Below are positions 46,801-57,840 of a DNA stretch of 64,000 nucleotides, in pieces. The notes beneath the pieces are model-generated. The model was given only the letters and a program-made list of their open reading frames with translations, searched no databases and was not told the origin of the DNA. The translations under genes were made by a program, and so were the position numbers. Origin of the DNA: Rhodamnia argentea (taxonomy: Eukaryota > Streptophyta > Magnoliopsida > Myrtales > Myrtaceae); the NCBI RefSeq assembly GCF_020921035.1, contig NC_063157.1, positions 23,949,015 to 24,013,014 of the forward strand. The letters run 5' to 3'. Numbering within the stretch: position 1 is the stretch's first letter; each line of letters begins with the position of its first letter.

Positions 46801-49678
46801 TATTTGGAAAAATTGACATTCTCGATCAGTTCATACTAGTCCAGGAGTTTGAAGTTTAGTTCGACAAAAACATCGCCCGACTGCTTTCGAAATCCTAAGA
46901 CAGACTTTCAGACTACAAAACATTCCTGCCTAGTACCATTGATCACTGACAGGATATTTTGACCAAATCACGAGAAAATACGAAGTCCCTTTTGCTAGAT
47001 TTTATTCTTTCTTAGTTAAAAATCTTGCTTTGAACACTTTCAAGGAGAGAATTAATTTGTGCAGATGAAGCCATCGAAGACTCACCAGAGCTTATATTAG
47101 AGCCGCCGCATGCACCCATGAAGAACCCCTGCAGAAGAGCCGCGAAAATTTGCTTTCACTCATTAATATCAAAGAAAATAGTTATGGCCACAAAAATCTC
47201 GGTAAAATAATATGTTTTTAGACTTGAAAACCTGAGAGCGTGCCCGGTGAAGGTCTTGTTCTAACTGAGTGAGCTTTATTCTACTTGATTCTAGCTGCTG
47301 AACGTAAGCCTGTCGAAAGAAAATGAAAGAGTAAACATTAGCGGGCTCTTTAAAGTTTACATTTTTCTACTTGATGGAATAGATTTCTTATTTTATCATT
47401 CAGATTTCAAAGCTGTAGAAGATGGCAGACCTTTTTCCTGAGACGGCTCTTTCTTGCAGCTTCCCTGTTTTGGGCCAAACGTCTCAATGTCTGAAACCAA
47501 ATGAATATGGTTCATCTAGAAAGTCAAGATCAAAGTGAAGAACAATTGAAAAAAGGACATGATCTCGTGTAGCCCAAAAAGAAAAAGAAAAAGAAAAAAA
47601 AGGAACAAGTGCTAATGAACTTGGAACCTTAGCATCAAGTTGCTTCTCTGAGGTGGAGCCTCCTTTTCTCTGAAACATTTTTTAAACAAAAAAAAAAACC
47701 AATTATTGGTATGATATGAGGAGTTGTTAAATGCAATGCAAGATCAGTGACAATGACCCTAGCATTTGATCAAAACAAAAATTTGAAGAGAATAAAGAAG
47801 AGGTGGGTTGGAAAGCATGCTAGTTCCAATCCTGGTTTTCAAAGGGGAAGAGATCAGTTGATAATGTTGTTTAATTTATCAAGATGGCACAGATCTAATA
47901 CAGCATTCTTTCCATGTTTCATGAACCCTTTCAAAAATGAACATTAAGCCTAAAATCTTTTCATAAGGGAAAAGACTCTTTTTTTTTTTTTTTCAATTTC
48001 TCCCAAAATCTTTTTTCATCAATCAGGATAAGGAACAGTGGTAGCTCCTCTAAAGATCCTGCCTAAACATTATCTTTGTGTATTACCACTGTTCGTACCT
48101 TTTCCTGGGAACTTTATTTTTGTGTATTACTACTGTTTGTACCTTTTCCTGAGCACTTTGGGATCTGTTTTATCTGTAGAAAGAGAGGGAGGGAGGGAGA
48201 GAGAAGCTAGGGATGTGGTAAAGCAGAGAGAAGGTGTCGGAGATCAATGAACTGAAGTATAAAGTAAAAAACCTTGTCTTGGGGTGCTTTGGAAGCTGAT
48301 TGACTTGGAGAGGGTAGAGGAGATGTGTCACTTGCTGTCATGTCCATTGGCTTTTGCAGCTTCCGATGATCCAAAGAAGATGATGCCTTGGCACTGACTG
48401 GCGACTCTGCTTCTCTCTGAGCCTCAGCTATGCTCGAAGAAAGAGTGTTGGTGTTCACACCCGATCCTGAGTCAGTGCTCTCTCCTCCTGACTTCGAACT
48501 TCCCTGGGATTAACAAGAAGAAAACACATTCATCAGCACAAAAAGATTTCAAGTCCCAACCTTTTCATCAAATCACGTCCTAACATGATAAAAACCACTG
48601 AACCCACCAGTATCTCCAAGAGAAAAATCAGAAGTTGTCCAAAGAAGCAAAGAGAAATTTACTCTAGGAAAGAACAGAGCTGAGAACTTGAGAGGGTGAC
48701 TGATCAGTACACACCAAAGGGTGTCTCAAGAATGCGTAATATAACTAGAAGCCTTGAACCGCCCGAGTTAAGAGACATGGTCAAAGTAGGAGAAAGAAAG
48801 GAAACAAGGTACTAACCCTTGGGGTATGCTGGAGTCTTATTGGCCATGAAGGGAACATGTCCAGAGTGGCCGCAGGCCTGCCTGTATATAAAGCTGCAAG
48901 AGAATCACCCCGTAACAGCAAAAATCTCAGAGGATCACAGTAAGTAGAGAAAATATAAAGACAACCAAAAGATTTTGTTTTTCTTTCGAAACGTGAAGAA
49001 AAAGAAAAAAGCAGAGACTGAAACCTAATCCATCTTCTCTCTCTGCTTCCTTTTTCTTGCAGTTACGGATTCAGTAAGAAAATCATGGCTGGGGTAAGGT
49101 CAGGTTTCTAAATTTGTGTACTCATGCCATTCCGCTCTCAGTCCCAGAAATGATTACTATATCACAAATGGAAAATTCGCCAAACCCCACGCTGAAACCA
49201 TTTTCAAACTTCCCTCTCTGCCTCACGCGCATAAAGGATACAACTGGTTGTTCTTAATGAGACGTCACTGGAGAGGAAAAAATGTGAGAGATGGAGAGTT
49301 TCCATGTTCGTACGTGCTTTTGCTTCATCATTTCTGAGGTTAGCTCCTTGCAGCACAATTGCCTCTTCTAGCTCTCCAAAATCAAAAGCAGATCCTTCTT
49401 GATTACTGAAACAGAGAGAACTAATGGTCAATGCCCCTATAAAGAAACCAGTCTCTTTCCTTTGTTTTAAAGAGAGAACTCAGTTCCACTTTGAGAAGAA
49501 GGAAAAGTTCAGAGTCGGATGAGGCGGGTGAAGAGAAGAGAGTGTTGGGTTGGGTTGGGTTGGGTTCATACATGAAAGTGCTGGGATTGTTGATTCCATG
49601 ATAAACCGAGTAAGGGATGTGGTGAGTTGATGGCCCTGTTTCTGATAGACCGATCTCGCCAATCCTTTGGCTCGCCAT
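43822..49678 (-). CDS. TGA9: TGA9-type bZIP transcription factor
   Basis: Eleven coding exons on the minus strand: 49678-49572, 49405-49314, 48893-48817, 48503-48273, 47669-47628, 47490-47431, 47309-47232, 47128-47086, 46377-46106, 45551-45330 and 43968-43822. Product 456 residues, all GT-AG, phases close. The N-terminus MASQRIGEIGLSETGPS and FGELEEAIVLQG are typical of TGA9/TGA10. The basic region is NREAARKSR (Asn191-x7-Arg199), then a short zipper (204-229) and the DOG1/TGA domain with WLEDDHRHM, the Gln-rich LEQLQQSL and a final SSLWASRPRE. TGA factors bind TGACG motifs; TGA9 and TGA10 act with ROXY glutaredoxins in anther development in Arabidopsis. The last coding exon is separated by a 1.36 kb repeat-bearing intron. 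Choice of TGA9 over TGA10 rests on the N-terminus. Confidence 0.93.
44090..44480. repeat. Dispersed repeat within the last TGA9 intron
   Basis: The right part (44320-44480: 'ccacgtcagcaatttc', 'gggctgaattggcataaatg', 'acacaattacaata') matches repeat ends at 570-740 and 57645-57840. The left part is GC-rich. It lies between the last two coding exons of the TGA9-type gene and probably accounts for much of the intron's length. Confidence 0.5.
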
Positions 49679-49990
49679 GCAGGACTTGTTCTGCGCTCAG
49701 AGCCGGACTATGTTCATCTCCCCGACACCAACAATGAACTGCAGCACAGAAGAAGCTGAGAAACAAGAACAACATCTGATGGTTGTAAGAAAAACTTATG
49801 GACTTGTTCTTATCAAGGAAACACACCTCTTTACCTCGATTTTCGCGGAAAGAAACTCGTTTCAGGGAATAACCCAACAGCCAGCCAGAGAGAGATGGAT
49901 GAGAAGAAAGAGAGTTAGAAACAGAAGAAATCAGAGCTTGATTGTCAAAATATAAATAAGTAGCCACAAGTCGGGTCCACCCTTCAGACC

Positions 49991-50017
49991 CTCTCTCTCT
50001 CTCTCTCTCTCTCTCTC
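49991..50017. repeat. (CT)n microsatellite upstream of TGA9
   Basis: CT dinucleotide run of 27 nt on the plus strand, GA on the TGA9 sense strand, about 310 nt upstream of the TGA9 start codon. It probably lies in its promoter or leader; GA/CT runs are common in plant leaders. Confidence 0.7.
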
Positions 50018-52943
50018 CTTTTTGTGACTTTTGAAGCTTGATCCTTCATGGACGTCTCTATCTCTCCTCTTTTTTCCCTCCTTCTCTGTGAAGAAACCTC
50101 ACTGATCTTTAGTCTGCTCAGCTTTGTGTTGCCTGCGTTATGACCCACTCATAGTACAGAAAAATATTGTCCTATCAGGGCCCTGGACATGCCACCTCTG
50201 CTTGTGGGGGTTGGAAGAAGAATTGATATGCCAAGAACAATTAAAGATGAAATATTTTCATATGCATATTATTCTTTTCTTTAAAAAGAAGGAAATTGAG
50301 GTGGGGTCTCTGGGATGAACCCACTCGAATCACTGGATCTTACTGCATTTCTCTCTCTCGTGTAACCGCCTGGGCCTTCTATTTGGCCCTTTTACTGGAC
50401 TTTTTTCAGGGATTGCAAGTACTTGCATGAACAGAAAATGAGTAGATAAAGAAGCGATTTTTTATTAGTGAAAAATACAGAGAGAAGAGATGGAGATGAG
50501 ACAAGATGATCTTTCACGAAAGAAAGGCAAGAAAAGAGGGATCAATGTCAAAAGGAGGACCTCTAAAGGGGTTTTCAATTGTTCTTTTTCATGCCCTGAA
50601 GAGTGAAACTGAGCCCCCCATTGACACCTAAGACCTTTATGAAAGAGAGGGTACTTAAAGTTTCTATTCATGCCTCTTCAACTTCCCAATAAAATATTTA
50701 ATCTGCAGACAATATCCACTTGCCTTGTGAATTCTGCTCTTTGAGATGGATTTGTTTGGTGTTATCCCCCATGGTTGACATGTCAACATCCACTCCCTGT
50801 CAATCACCTAAAACCATCGCAACATTTGAGATTCTTTCCTATTAATGGAAATTTATAAAACCCTTCTCTTCTTCTTTTCTTAGAGGCGGGTCCTGCACAA
50901 AGTCCCATGCAAGAATGAGCTTCATCATCTTCCTTATTGCTCCTGATCTGGGTCCTTACTATTGCATAGGGTGGTTGTGTTTGTTGGACATGGCCTATGG
51001 ACAAAAACAAAATCTTGCCCGGGTTGCAGCGCGAAAAGAGCAAAAGAAACTGGGACACATGTTAAAGAATCTCTACCTAAAAGACTTGTATTAGTGATTG
51101 AGCAAAGCATTATTGGGGATACACAGACAGGTGGTTTCTTGTCTCTGTCTCTCTATGTATGAATATGTTTATGTCTGGTGTGTGGGGGCTGAATTGGACC
51201 CATGAATTTCTTCCATAAAGAGGTGGAAACAAATATTCTGATGCTGTGTTCATCTGCTATTTTTGGCAGATTTTCTTTCGGAACCAATGATTGGGATGCA
51301 AGAAAAGGCGGTCGGATTCAATAGGGCAAGCAGTGCAGGGATTGGGTGATGCATACTTGATAGCAGTTTGCTCAAAAAGCACCTCACTTTCTGGGTTTAG
51401 AGATTCCAGAAACCTAGTATTCAGTATTTTGGGTCATTAATCCCACTATTAGATTGCCTCTTGATGTGCGTTAACAAGTTAAGGCAATTTCTCTCTCTCT
51501 CTCTGCTACCTTACTTGCCTTTTTTAACCTCTTAGTGGTTTATGATCCTGGGATTAAGAAGTTGAGGAAGCCGGAGGTCGGACAGTTTCGTTCGTTGAAT
51601 CAAATCGACAGTGAACTTTGTCGAACAAGCCAAGCGAGCCCAAGTTCTGTGAGCATTAGTCTTCTCTCCAGTAACCATAAGATCCTGATTATATGGTGTT
51701 TAATCCGCAAAGACCACAGATGACAATTACATGCTAAGAGGCTCTCTCATTTTTAGCAACCTGTGGATGTTAATGCTAATCAATTTATCTCCACTCAAAT
51801 TGAGTCCTCAATTTTAGTCCTTTTCTCCTTTGGTTTTTTTTTTTTTTGGGGGGGGCCGGGGCGCATAACACACGATTTGCAGTCTTCAAGTAGATACACT
51901 GTCTCACCTAACAGATCACCATCATTATGATAATCATCTACTCTTTACTATTCATACTTTCATTCGATTCTCATAATCCTGCCTTCAAGTCCATCAGTTG
52001 CTCCTTACGAGGAATTAACGGTATCGAATCAGATAAAAAATTTCGATTTGCCGATTTAGCGGAAGGGTTTTGAATCGAAGATTTCTTTTGTAGAACTATA
52101 AGACTATGTTCATCTATCGGTTCAAAAGACATGATCCAATATACGTTAGAGCCCAACTTCCATTGTTTAATCCATGTCCAATGAGAATATGCACCTTCCA
52201 AGCAACCTAATCAAGATGTCACAATGGATTTTCATCAAAGCATTCGCAATGGATTTTCAACTAAACATTCTTTGTTTTTTTTTTTATATATAATGGCTGT
52301 AATTAATGTAACTGTCTCTTAATTGTCTTTGTCTGGTATGATGGAGATATGCATTCTCAATCCCCAGTCAATGTATGGCCTCCAAAGTGAAAGGTCTCAC
52401 TTTCTCATATTATTGCAGCCTCAGTGTCAACGAGGTTTAAAACCAAACCCCAATTGAAATTAATGGTATAGTGATTGGTTTGATTTTTTTTCATTCTAAA
52501 TTAAATTACAGACGCGTAAAAATAAACCGAAAACATATCTCCAATCCGACTCATAACTTCCTTATTGGCACCGTTCTGAATCACGGCGTTATTACGCTAC
52601 ATATTTTCCTCGGCACCTCTATTCGGTGGATCACAAGTTATGGACATGATCTACTTACGACTTAATGAAATATTTAACACGAATGATACCCTTATTTGAT
52701 AATCCACCGATCAGAACAGTGGACGGATACATGAACCTTCTTCAATATCAGTTTTGGAGCGCCGCTGTTTATTTTTCTTTCTCGAGTTCACATTTGCTTT
52801 TGTACTTTCAATAAATTTGAAGAATAGGAGATGAGATGGACCCTCTGGAAGTTTTCATCGTCAGACTCCGCATATGGCATGAGAGTTATTCATGAACCTT
52901 TAGCTCAAGAAGAAGACGATAATGGCGAACTTCTTTATCAGTA
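50018..52943. other. Intergenic region between TGA9 and RPL10A
   Basis: Probable upstream regulatory DNA of TGA9 (first part) and unique-looking AT-rich DNA. A poly-T/poly-G run lies at 51836-51857. Open frames here are short and unlike any family I know. Confidence 0.4.
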
Positions 52944-53079
52944 GGCCCACAAAAGGGTCGAGCTTGGGAACGATGGCCCAGGTCCAAGAAACCAAAGCCC
53001 AAATTCTTGCTAGGGTTTTGGTCCCCACCTCTGCTTCCGCACCATATATATCCGAAACCAAGCTCTACAGAAAACCCTA
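52944..53079 (+). promoter_or_regulatory. Ribosomal-protein-type promoter (site II and telobox)
   Basis: GGCCCA at 52944-52949 and 52975-52980 and AGCCCA at 52996-53001 are reverse forms of the site II element TGGGCC/T. TAGGGTTT at 53011-53018 and AAACCCTA at 53072-53079 are teloboxes in opposite orientations. TATATAT at 53045-53051 is a TATA box, placing transcription start near 53080. This combination is well known upstream of plant translation genes. Confidence 0.7.
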
Positions 53080-53436
53080 GTGGCGGATTTCGCTCTCTCT
53101 AGTCTCCGGTACGCTCTGCCTCTCAGCTTTACGTCTTTGCATCAGGTTTCAGTGTCGACGCACTGTTGTTCTTTCTCCGTAGCTGAATCATTTGCTTCAA
53201 TTCGGAGCCTCTGTGAAGTAGAACAGGCTAAAGTTTGGGTTTTTCATTTTTTGAAAAAAAGCTTTATAGTATGGCGTTTCTTCTTAGTTCTTATTTGATC
53301 AGATGAGTATTGGCTGATCTAGAGGCTCAGCAAGTGTTATTGACCGGTCTCGAGACTGTTTTGAAACGGTTCTGTTTTTCGTTCAATTTTGATCGCAGGA
53401 GGCAAATCTTTGGACGGGCCCTAGAAAGGACAAAAA

Positions 53437-55289
53437 ATGAGGTATGCCACGGCTCAGCTTGCTTTGTGATGGAAAACTGGTGTCTCTGGTTTTGGTTTTG
53501 TTTCTCTTTGCTGTGCTGGATTAAGTCTTGAATTTGCCGTTCCCTTTGCTCGAGATAGCTAGGTAATTGCAGAGATCGTTCGAGATGAGTTAGCTGAAGG
53601 GTGCTTGGTTATGTTCTTCTTAGTTAATAGTCAAATGGGTTTGTGAGTAGATTGAGTCATTGCAGTGATCGATTGATTGAGATTAATTAGCCAAAGGGTG
53701 TAGTTAGTATTCCAATGGTTTATAATTAGCTCAAGCCATCCTAGGAAAACCTTAATCCATTTGAATGTGGAGCATCTCTCACTAGGCTCGATTCTTCTCA
53801 TTATGTTTTGGCTAATCTTGTCTTTGGTTGAGGTAATATCGGCACTATAGACGTCAGTTGCTCATCATTGGAAAAGTTGCAATCAGTGGTTAAATTTCCT
53901 AGTAGCATCTTGCCCTAGTCTATACTGCTTGTAGAATGCAGCTGGCATCAGGGATGTTCAAATTGCTGAGAAATGTCGCTGGAAGCTGTAGCTTGCATTC
54001 TTCTGTATTGCATTTTCACAGACCCTATTGTGGGGCTGCGCTGAACCCAAAAGATAGCTGGTATGCTCATGTGGATGCCGTGTTTGAACATCCTCGCAGA
54101 GCATCTGCACAATATGGTGTAGTTGTAATGTTACTTATCGAAACCTACAGGAGAAATTTGGAGTTGAAACTAATACATTTGGGAATCTCTCCTGAATATT
54201 ATGCTTGTTTAGTTCATGCTTTTATATTGCTCTGACCTTTGATTTTTCCCTCACTTCCAGTAAGCTTCAAAGCGACGCATTAAGAGAAGCTATCTCAGGT
54301 ATAAAAAATGATTGTAATGAGAAGAAACGTAATTTTACCGAGACAATCGAGCTTCAGATTGGATTGAAGAACTATGATCCACAGAAAGATAAGCGTTTCA
54401 GTGGTTCTGTTAAGTTACCACACATTCCTCGCCCTAAGATGAAAGTCTGCATGCTTGGTGATGCTCAACACGTTGAAGAAGTAAGTACGTTGCAATTGCA
54501 ATTCACCTCTTATATTTTGGTCTCCGGCGTCGGGTAAACTATTCTCAAAGAAACGCCATTCATGCCTTTTGTCCTGCTGCAGGCAGAGAAGATTGGCCTG
54601 GATTATATGGACGTCGAAGGGTTGAAGAAGCTGAATAAGAACAAGAAGTTGGTTAAGAAACTAGCAAAGAAGTACCATGCTTTTTTGGCATCGGAAGCTG
54701 TGATCAAGCAGATTCCTCGTCTTCTGGGCCCTGGTTTGAACAAGGCAGGCAAGTTTTTTCCTTCATATGCGGCGGCGGTGATTCTCCCACCTAAGTGAAA
54801 TCCAGTTTATGCATTAGTAGTTTTTTTTTTTTTAGTCTCTGAACTTGATGCTATAGGGTCTGCAGAAGATGCTTATAATGTTTAAAATTAATGCAGGGAA
54901 GTTTCCCACCCTTGTCACCCATCAGGAGTCCCTCGATGCCAAAGTTAACGAGACAAAGGCTATGGTGAAGTTCCAACTCAAGAAGGTGCTCTGCATGGGC
55001 GTTGCTGTCGGTAACCTCTCCATGGAGGAGAAGCAGATCTTCCAGAATGTTCAACTTAGTGTGAACTTCCTGGTTTCGTTGTTGAAGAAGAATTGGCAAA
55101 ATGTGAGTGAATTCGTCTCTCAATGTTTACGAAGATGCCTATTTACAAAATTGGTCTAAGCCATTTTTCTCATCCTGTGGATTCGATTTTTCTGTTCTCT
55201 GTTCATGCTGATGGGATTTCTCCTCCTGTTGTCAGGTCAAGTGCCTCTACCTGAAAAGCACCATGGGGAAGCCATACCGAATCTTCTGA
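53437..55289 (+). CDS. RPL10A: 60S ribosomal protein L10a (uL1)
   Basis: Five coding exons: 53437-53441 (only ATGAG), 54261-54480, 54583-54748, 54897-55102 and 55236-55289, giving 216 residues, the usual length of plant L10a. The sequence begins [67 protein letters not shown] and a final GKPYRIF identify it. uL1 forms the L1 stalk of the large ribosomal subunit. Intron 3 must use a GC donor (AG|GCAAGT at 54749-54750): no GT restores the conserved NKAGKFPT reading. The leader may hold an intron ending at 53399 ('gatcgcag'). The 5-nt first coding exon is normal for the family. Open frames inside the introns are accidental. Confidence 0.95.
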
Positions 55290-55987
55290 GATGTCCAATG
55301 TATTTGTAGGGAGTTGCTAGATAAGAGAGACCTTGTGTGCCCACCCCCCCAAAAACCATTGAGAAAGTTACGTTGGTGTTCTTTCTTGTCAGCTGTTTTT
55401 GCTAAAAGTTTTGGAATTTAATGACAATCTTTGGTCGGAATGTTGCAGTTCGTTATGTAGTTTTCTGTCAAATGTTTTAATTATCTTGGGCTGGACTCGT
55501 GATGCATGTAAAATCAGAATACTGTAACACCTCGTCTTAGTTCAAGTTTTTTCTTTGTAGATGCTATAAAGAGGTCTCTTTGGAATTGGTCCATAGCTAA
55601 TCATATGATCTAATTATGAAGATTCTCAAAGCTATCAAAGCATGTATCCCCTTAATTTTTTCTCGAAAGGGTTGGTGCTCTCTTTTAATTTTTTTTTAAA
55701 GATATAATCAAGTCATAAAATTCGCCATAGAATTATAATTAAGTCGTAAAAGTTTCAAAAAAGTATAATCAAGTTATTTCATTAATTTTGCCAAATTTGG
55801 TAAATAATTTTAAGATTTGATTGTCTTTTTTTAAAGTCCTAAAATTTAATTTATAATAAATTTTAAGACTTTCGGCAGGTTAATTTTTATACGTAATCAA
55901 TTCAGTTCTTCGGCTCCTTTGGAGCCAGCAACGTGTAAGGGTTGTGTGTTGCTCGGCCATTCCACGGCTCTCAGGCCCTGCCAAAAG
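55290..55987. other. 3' flank of RPL10A, no gene
   Basis: Terminator region of RPL10A, then AT-rich DNA. No additional feature is recognised. Confidence 0.4.
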
Positions 55988-56848
55988 CCATCTCTCTCTC
56001 TCTCCCTCTCTCTCAAACTCTTCAGGATTCTAGAGAGCTCTCTCCTGCTGCTTATAAACACAAGTCACTTTCCGGAGCCATTCACTCTCCCCTCCAACCT
56101 TGCTGGCGTTTCCTCTGCTTCTGGTTGTTCCATTGTTCGCCGGGCTGCGTTGGTACTTCCTCTTCTTGCTTCCATACCCGTGTGTGTTGTTCTCTTTTAC
56201 TTGTGCATGGTCTTGTTTTTCAACTGCTAGGCAAGTGTTCTAGGAGGGATCAACTTTTCCTAGATCCAGGATTGAAAGAAAAAAAAAAAAAAAAAACTGA
56301 GACAGAGAACTGGTTTATCGGGTCGGTTCCTATGCGGTTCGGTTCAACTCAAGTGGGTGGTTGGAGTAACGATTGGAGAGCACAGACTGCATTCAAATCG
56401 GTTGCTGCTTCTTATTTTGCTCCTGACATTGATTGCTCTAGTTTGCATTTACATAAAATAAAAATAAAAAAAAAACCGGATTGGTTTGCTTCCTAATCCA
56501 TTACTGTTACAAGGCATACAAACACCAATTCATCTAGGATGATCTGACCTGTTTTCATATAATTTGGTGCCGCAAGTCTCGTGGGAATGTAAAAGCTTCA
56601 CATTGGAAAAAAGAAGCCGTAAGTTTGTAACGTACAATTGCGAAAACTTTTGCACCAAGCATGAAGCAGTCGGTGGTAAGAATTGAGACAGCCTCGTAAT
56701 TTCGGTACCGGTCGACAGACCTGTCGATCATCAGCTAATTGTTGGGGCTTCCTCTTTGGTGTATAAGATGAAAATTACTCGACTTGTGTAAGGTTATATT
56801 AGTACAGATTCGTTTGACGACGTGAACAGATAAAATCCAGGGACAAAC
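55988..56848 (+). promoter_or_regulatory. Candidate promoter and spliced leader of the ferredoxin gene
   Basis: CT-rich run 55988-56014, a TATAAA at 56053-56058, and a pyrimidine-rich stretch after it look like a plant core promoter and leader. A donor-like 'ctg|gttgtt' near 56122 and an acceptor-like 'aatccag|ggacaaac' just before the ferredoxin ATG would remove about 0.7 kb. Root-type ferredoxin genes are known to have leader introns. An alternative is simply a nearer TATA-poor promoter around 56760-56810. A long open frame at 55942-56496 has poly-Lys and Ser/Leu content and is not convincing. Confidence 0.35.
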
Positions 56849-57313
56849 ATGTCGACCGTCGGAGGACTAGCAACCGCTTGCACTTTGGGAAGCCAACCCA
56901 AGAGGCGTTTCCAACCCACCGCTACCCTCATCAAGACCCCGCCCTCCTCTCTTGGGTCGGTGCAGCCCATCGCCAAGTCCTTGGGCCTGAGATCTCCGTG
57001 CGGCTTCCGGGCGTCCATGGCGGTGTACAAGGTGAAGCTGATCGGCCCTGACGGGGGCGAGCAGGAGATTGAGGCGTCCGACGACTCCTACATCTTGGAC
57101 TCAGCCGAGAACGTGGGGCTCGAGCTGCCCTACTCGTGCCGGGCAGGCTCTTGCTCTACCTGCGCAGGGAAACTGGAGTCGGGGGCCGTGGACCAGTCCG
57201 AGGGCTCGTTCCTCGATGAGAACCAAATGGAGCAAGGGTACGTGCTCACTCGTGTTTCCTATCCAAAGTCCGATTGCGTGATCTACACACACAAGGAGGA
57301 AGAGGTTCACTAG
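56849..57313 (+). CDS. Root-type plastid [2Fe-2S] ferredoxin lacking the fourth ligand Cys
   Basis: Intronless, 154 residues. Residues 1-56 are a Ser/Thr/Pro/basic-rich plastid transit peptide; the mature domain starts near [13 protein letters not shown]. The cluster loop CRAGSCSTC supplies Cys97, Cys102 and Cys105 with normal CX4CX2C spacing. The fourth ligand should come 30 residues later, at position 135 in the family motif GYVLTC; here the codon is CGT (57251-57253) and encodes Arg. Everything around it is intact, including SYPKSDC and the acidic THKEEE tail. VSYPKSDC and the loop SCSTC resemble the non-photosynthetic (root) type, which passes electrons to sulfite and nitrite reductase from FNR. 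Cluster assembly is expected to fail or be altered. A T-to-C change explains it. Confidence 0.93.
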   Translation: MSTVGGLATACTLGSQPKRRFQPTATLIKTPPSSLGSVQPIAKSLGLRSPCGFRASMAVYKVKLIGPDGGEQEIEASDDSYILDSAENVGLELPYSCRAGSCSTCAGKLESGAVDQSEGSFLDENQMEQGYVLTRVSYPKSDCVIYTHKEEEVH

Positions 57314-57644
57314 ACCCTTGATTGCATGCCTATTCGGACTATTTTTTCTTTTTCCCTAATCATGGCTCGTTCTTGATTTAGTTTAGTGTACCACGTGATC
57401 AATTCATGTAACAATGTATCACTTGATACATTGTAGTCTCACTATATTGATTATAGTTGAATAAGAAGCACTCTTTGTAAGTTCTTGAAATGCTTCCGAA
57501 TACGGAGTATATTCATATAGCCCACTACAATATAGCATATTTAGTGCTCTACTTGTTTTTTCAATCGGTGACCGGCTAGAGGAAGAAGACAAGACAAAGA
57601 AAGAAACGAAAAAAAAAAAAGGAAAATATTAAAATATGACCGAA

Positions 57645-57840
57645 AATTATCCACGTCAACGTTGATTGTGCGACGTAGGACGGCCGCCATTCTTGTTAGC
57701 AATTTCAAGATAAAATTGGCCAGATGGACTGTATTGACACAAATACAAAAGGTTCACGACTCAATTGATAAAATAAAAAGAAGATTTAGGACTGAATTTG
57801 ATATAATTACAATAGGTTTATGACTTTTTTAGTTATTTTT
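57645..57840. repeat. Dispersed repeat end
   Basis: Phrases 'tccacgtcaacgttg', 'gatggactgtattgacac', 'taggactgaatttg' and 'ttacaataggttt' match the repeats at 570-740 and 44320-44480. Non-coding. Confidence 0.5.

Noticed and set aside
54562..54798. RPL10A exon reading through into the intron (…KAGKFFPSY)
   Set aside because: It is the unspliced continuation of exon 3; the conserved protein resumes at 54897 after a GC-AG intron.
55942..56496. 184-codon open frame before the ferredoxin
   Set aside because: Starts in CT-repeat sequence, runs through poly-Lys from an A-tract, and looks like promoter and leader DNA.
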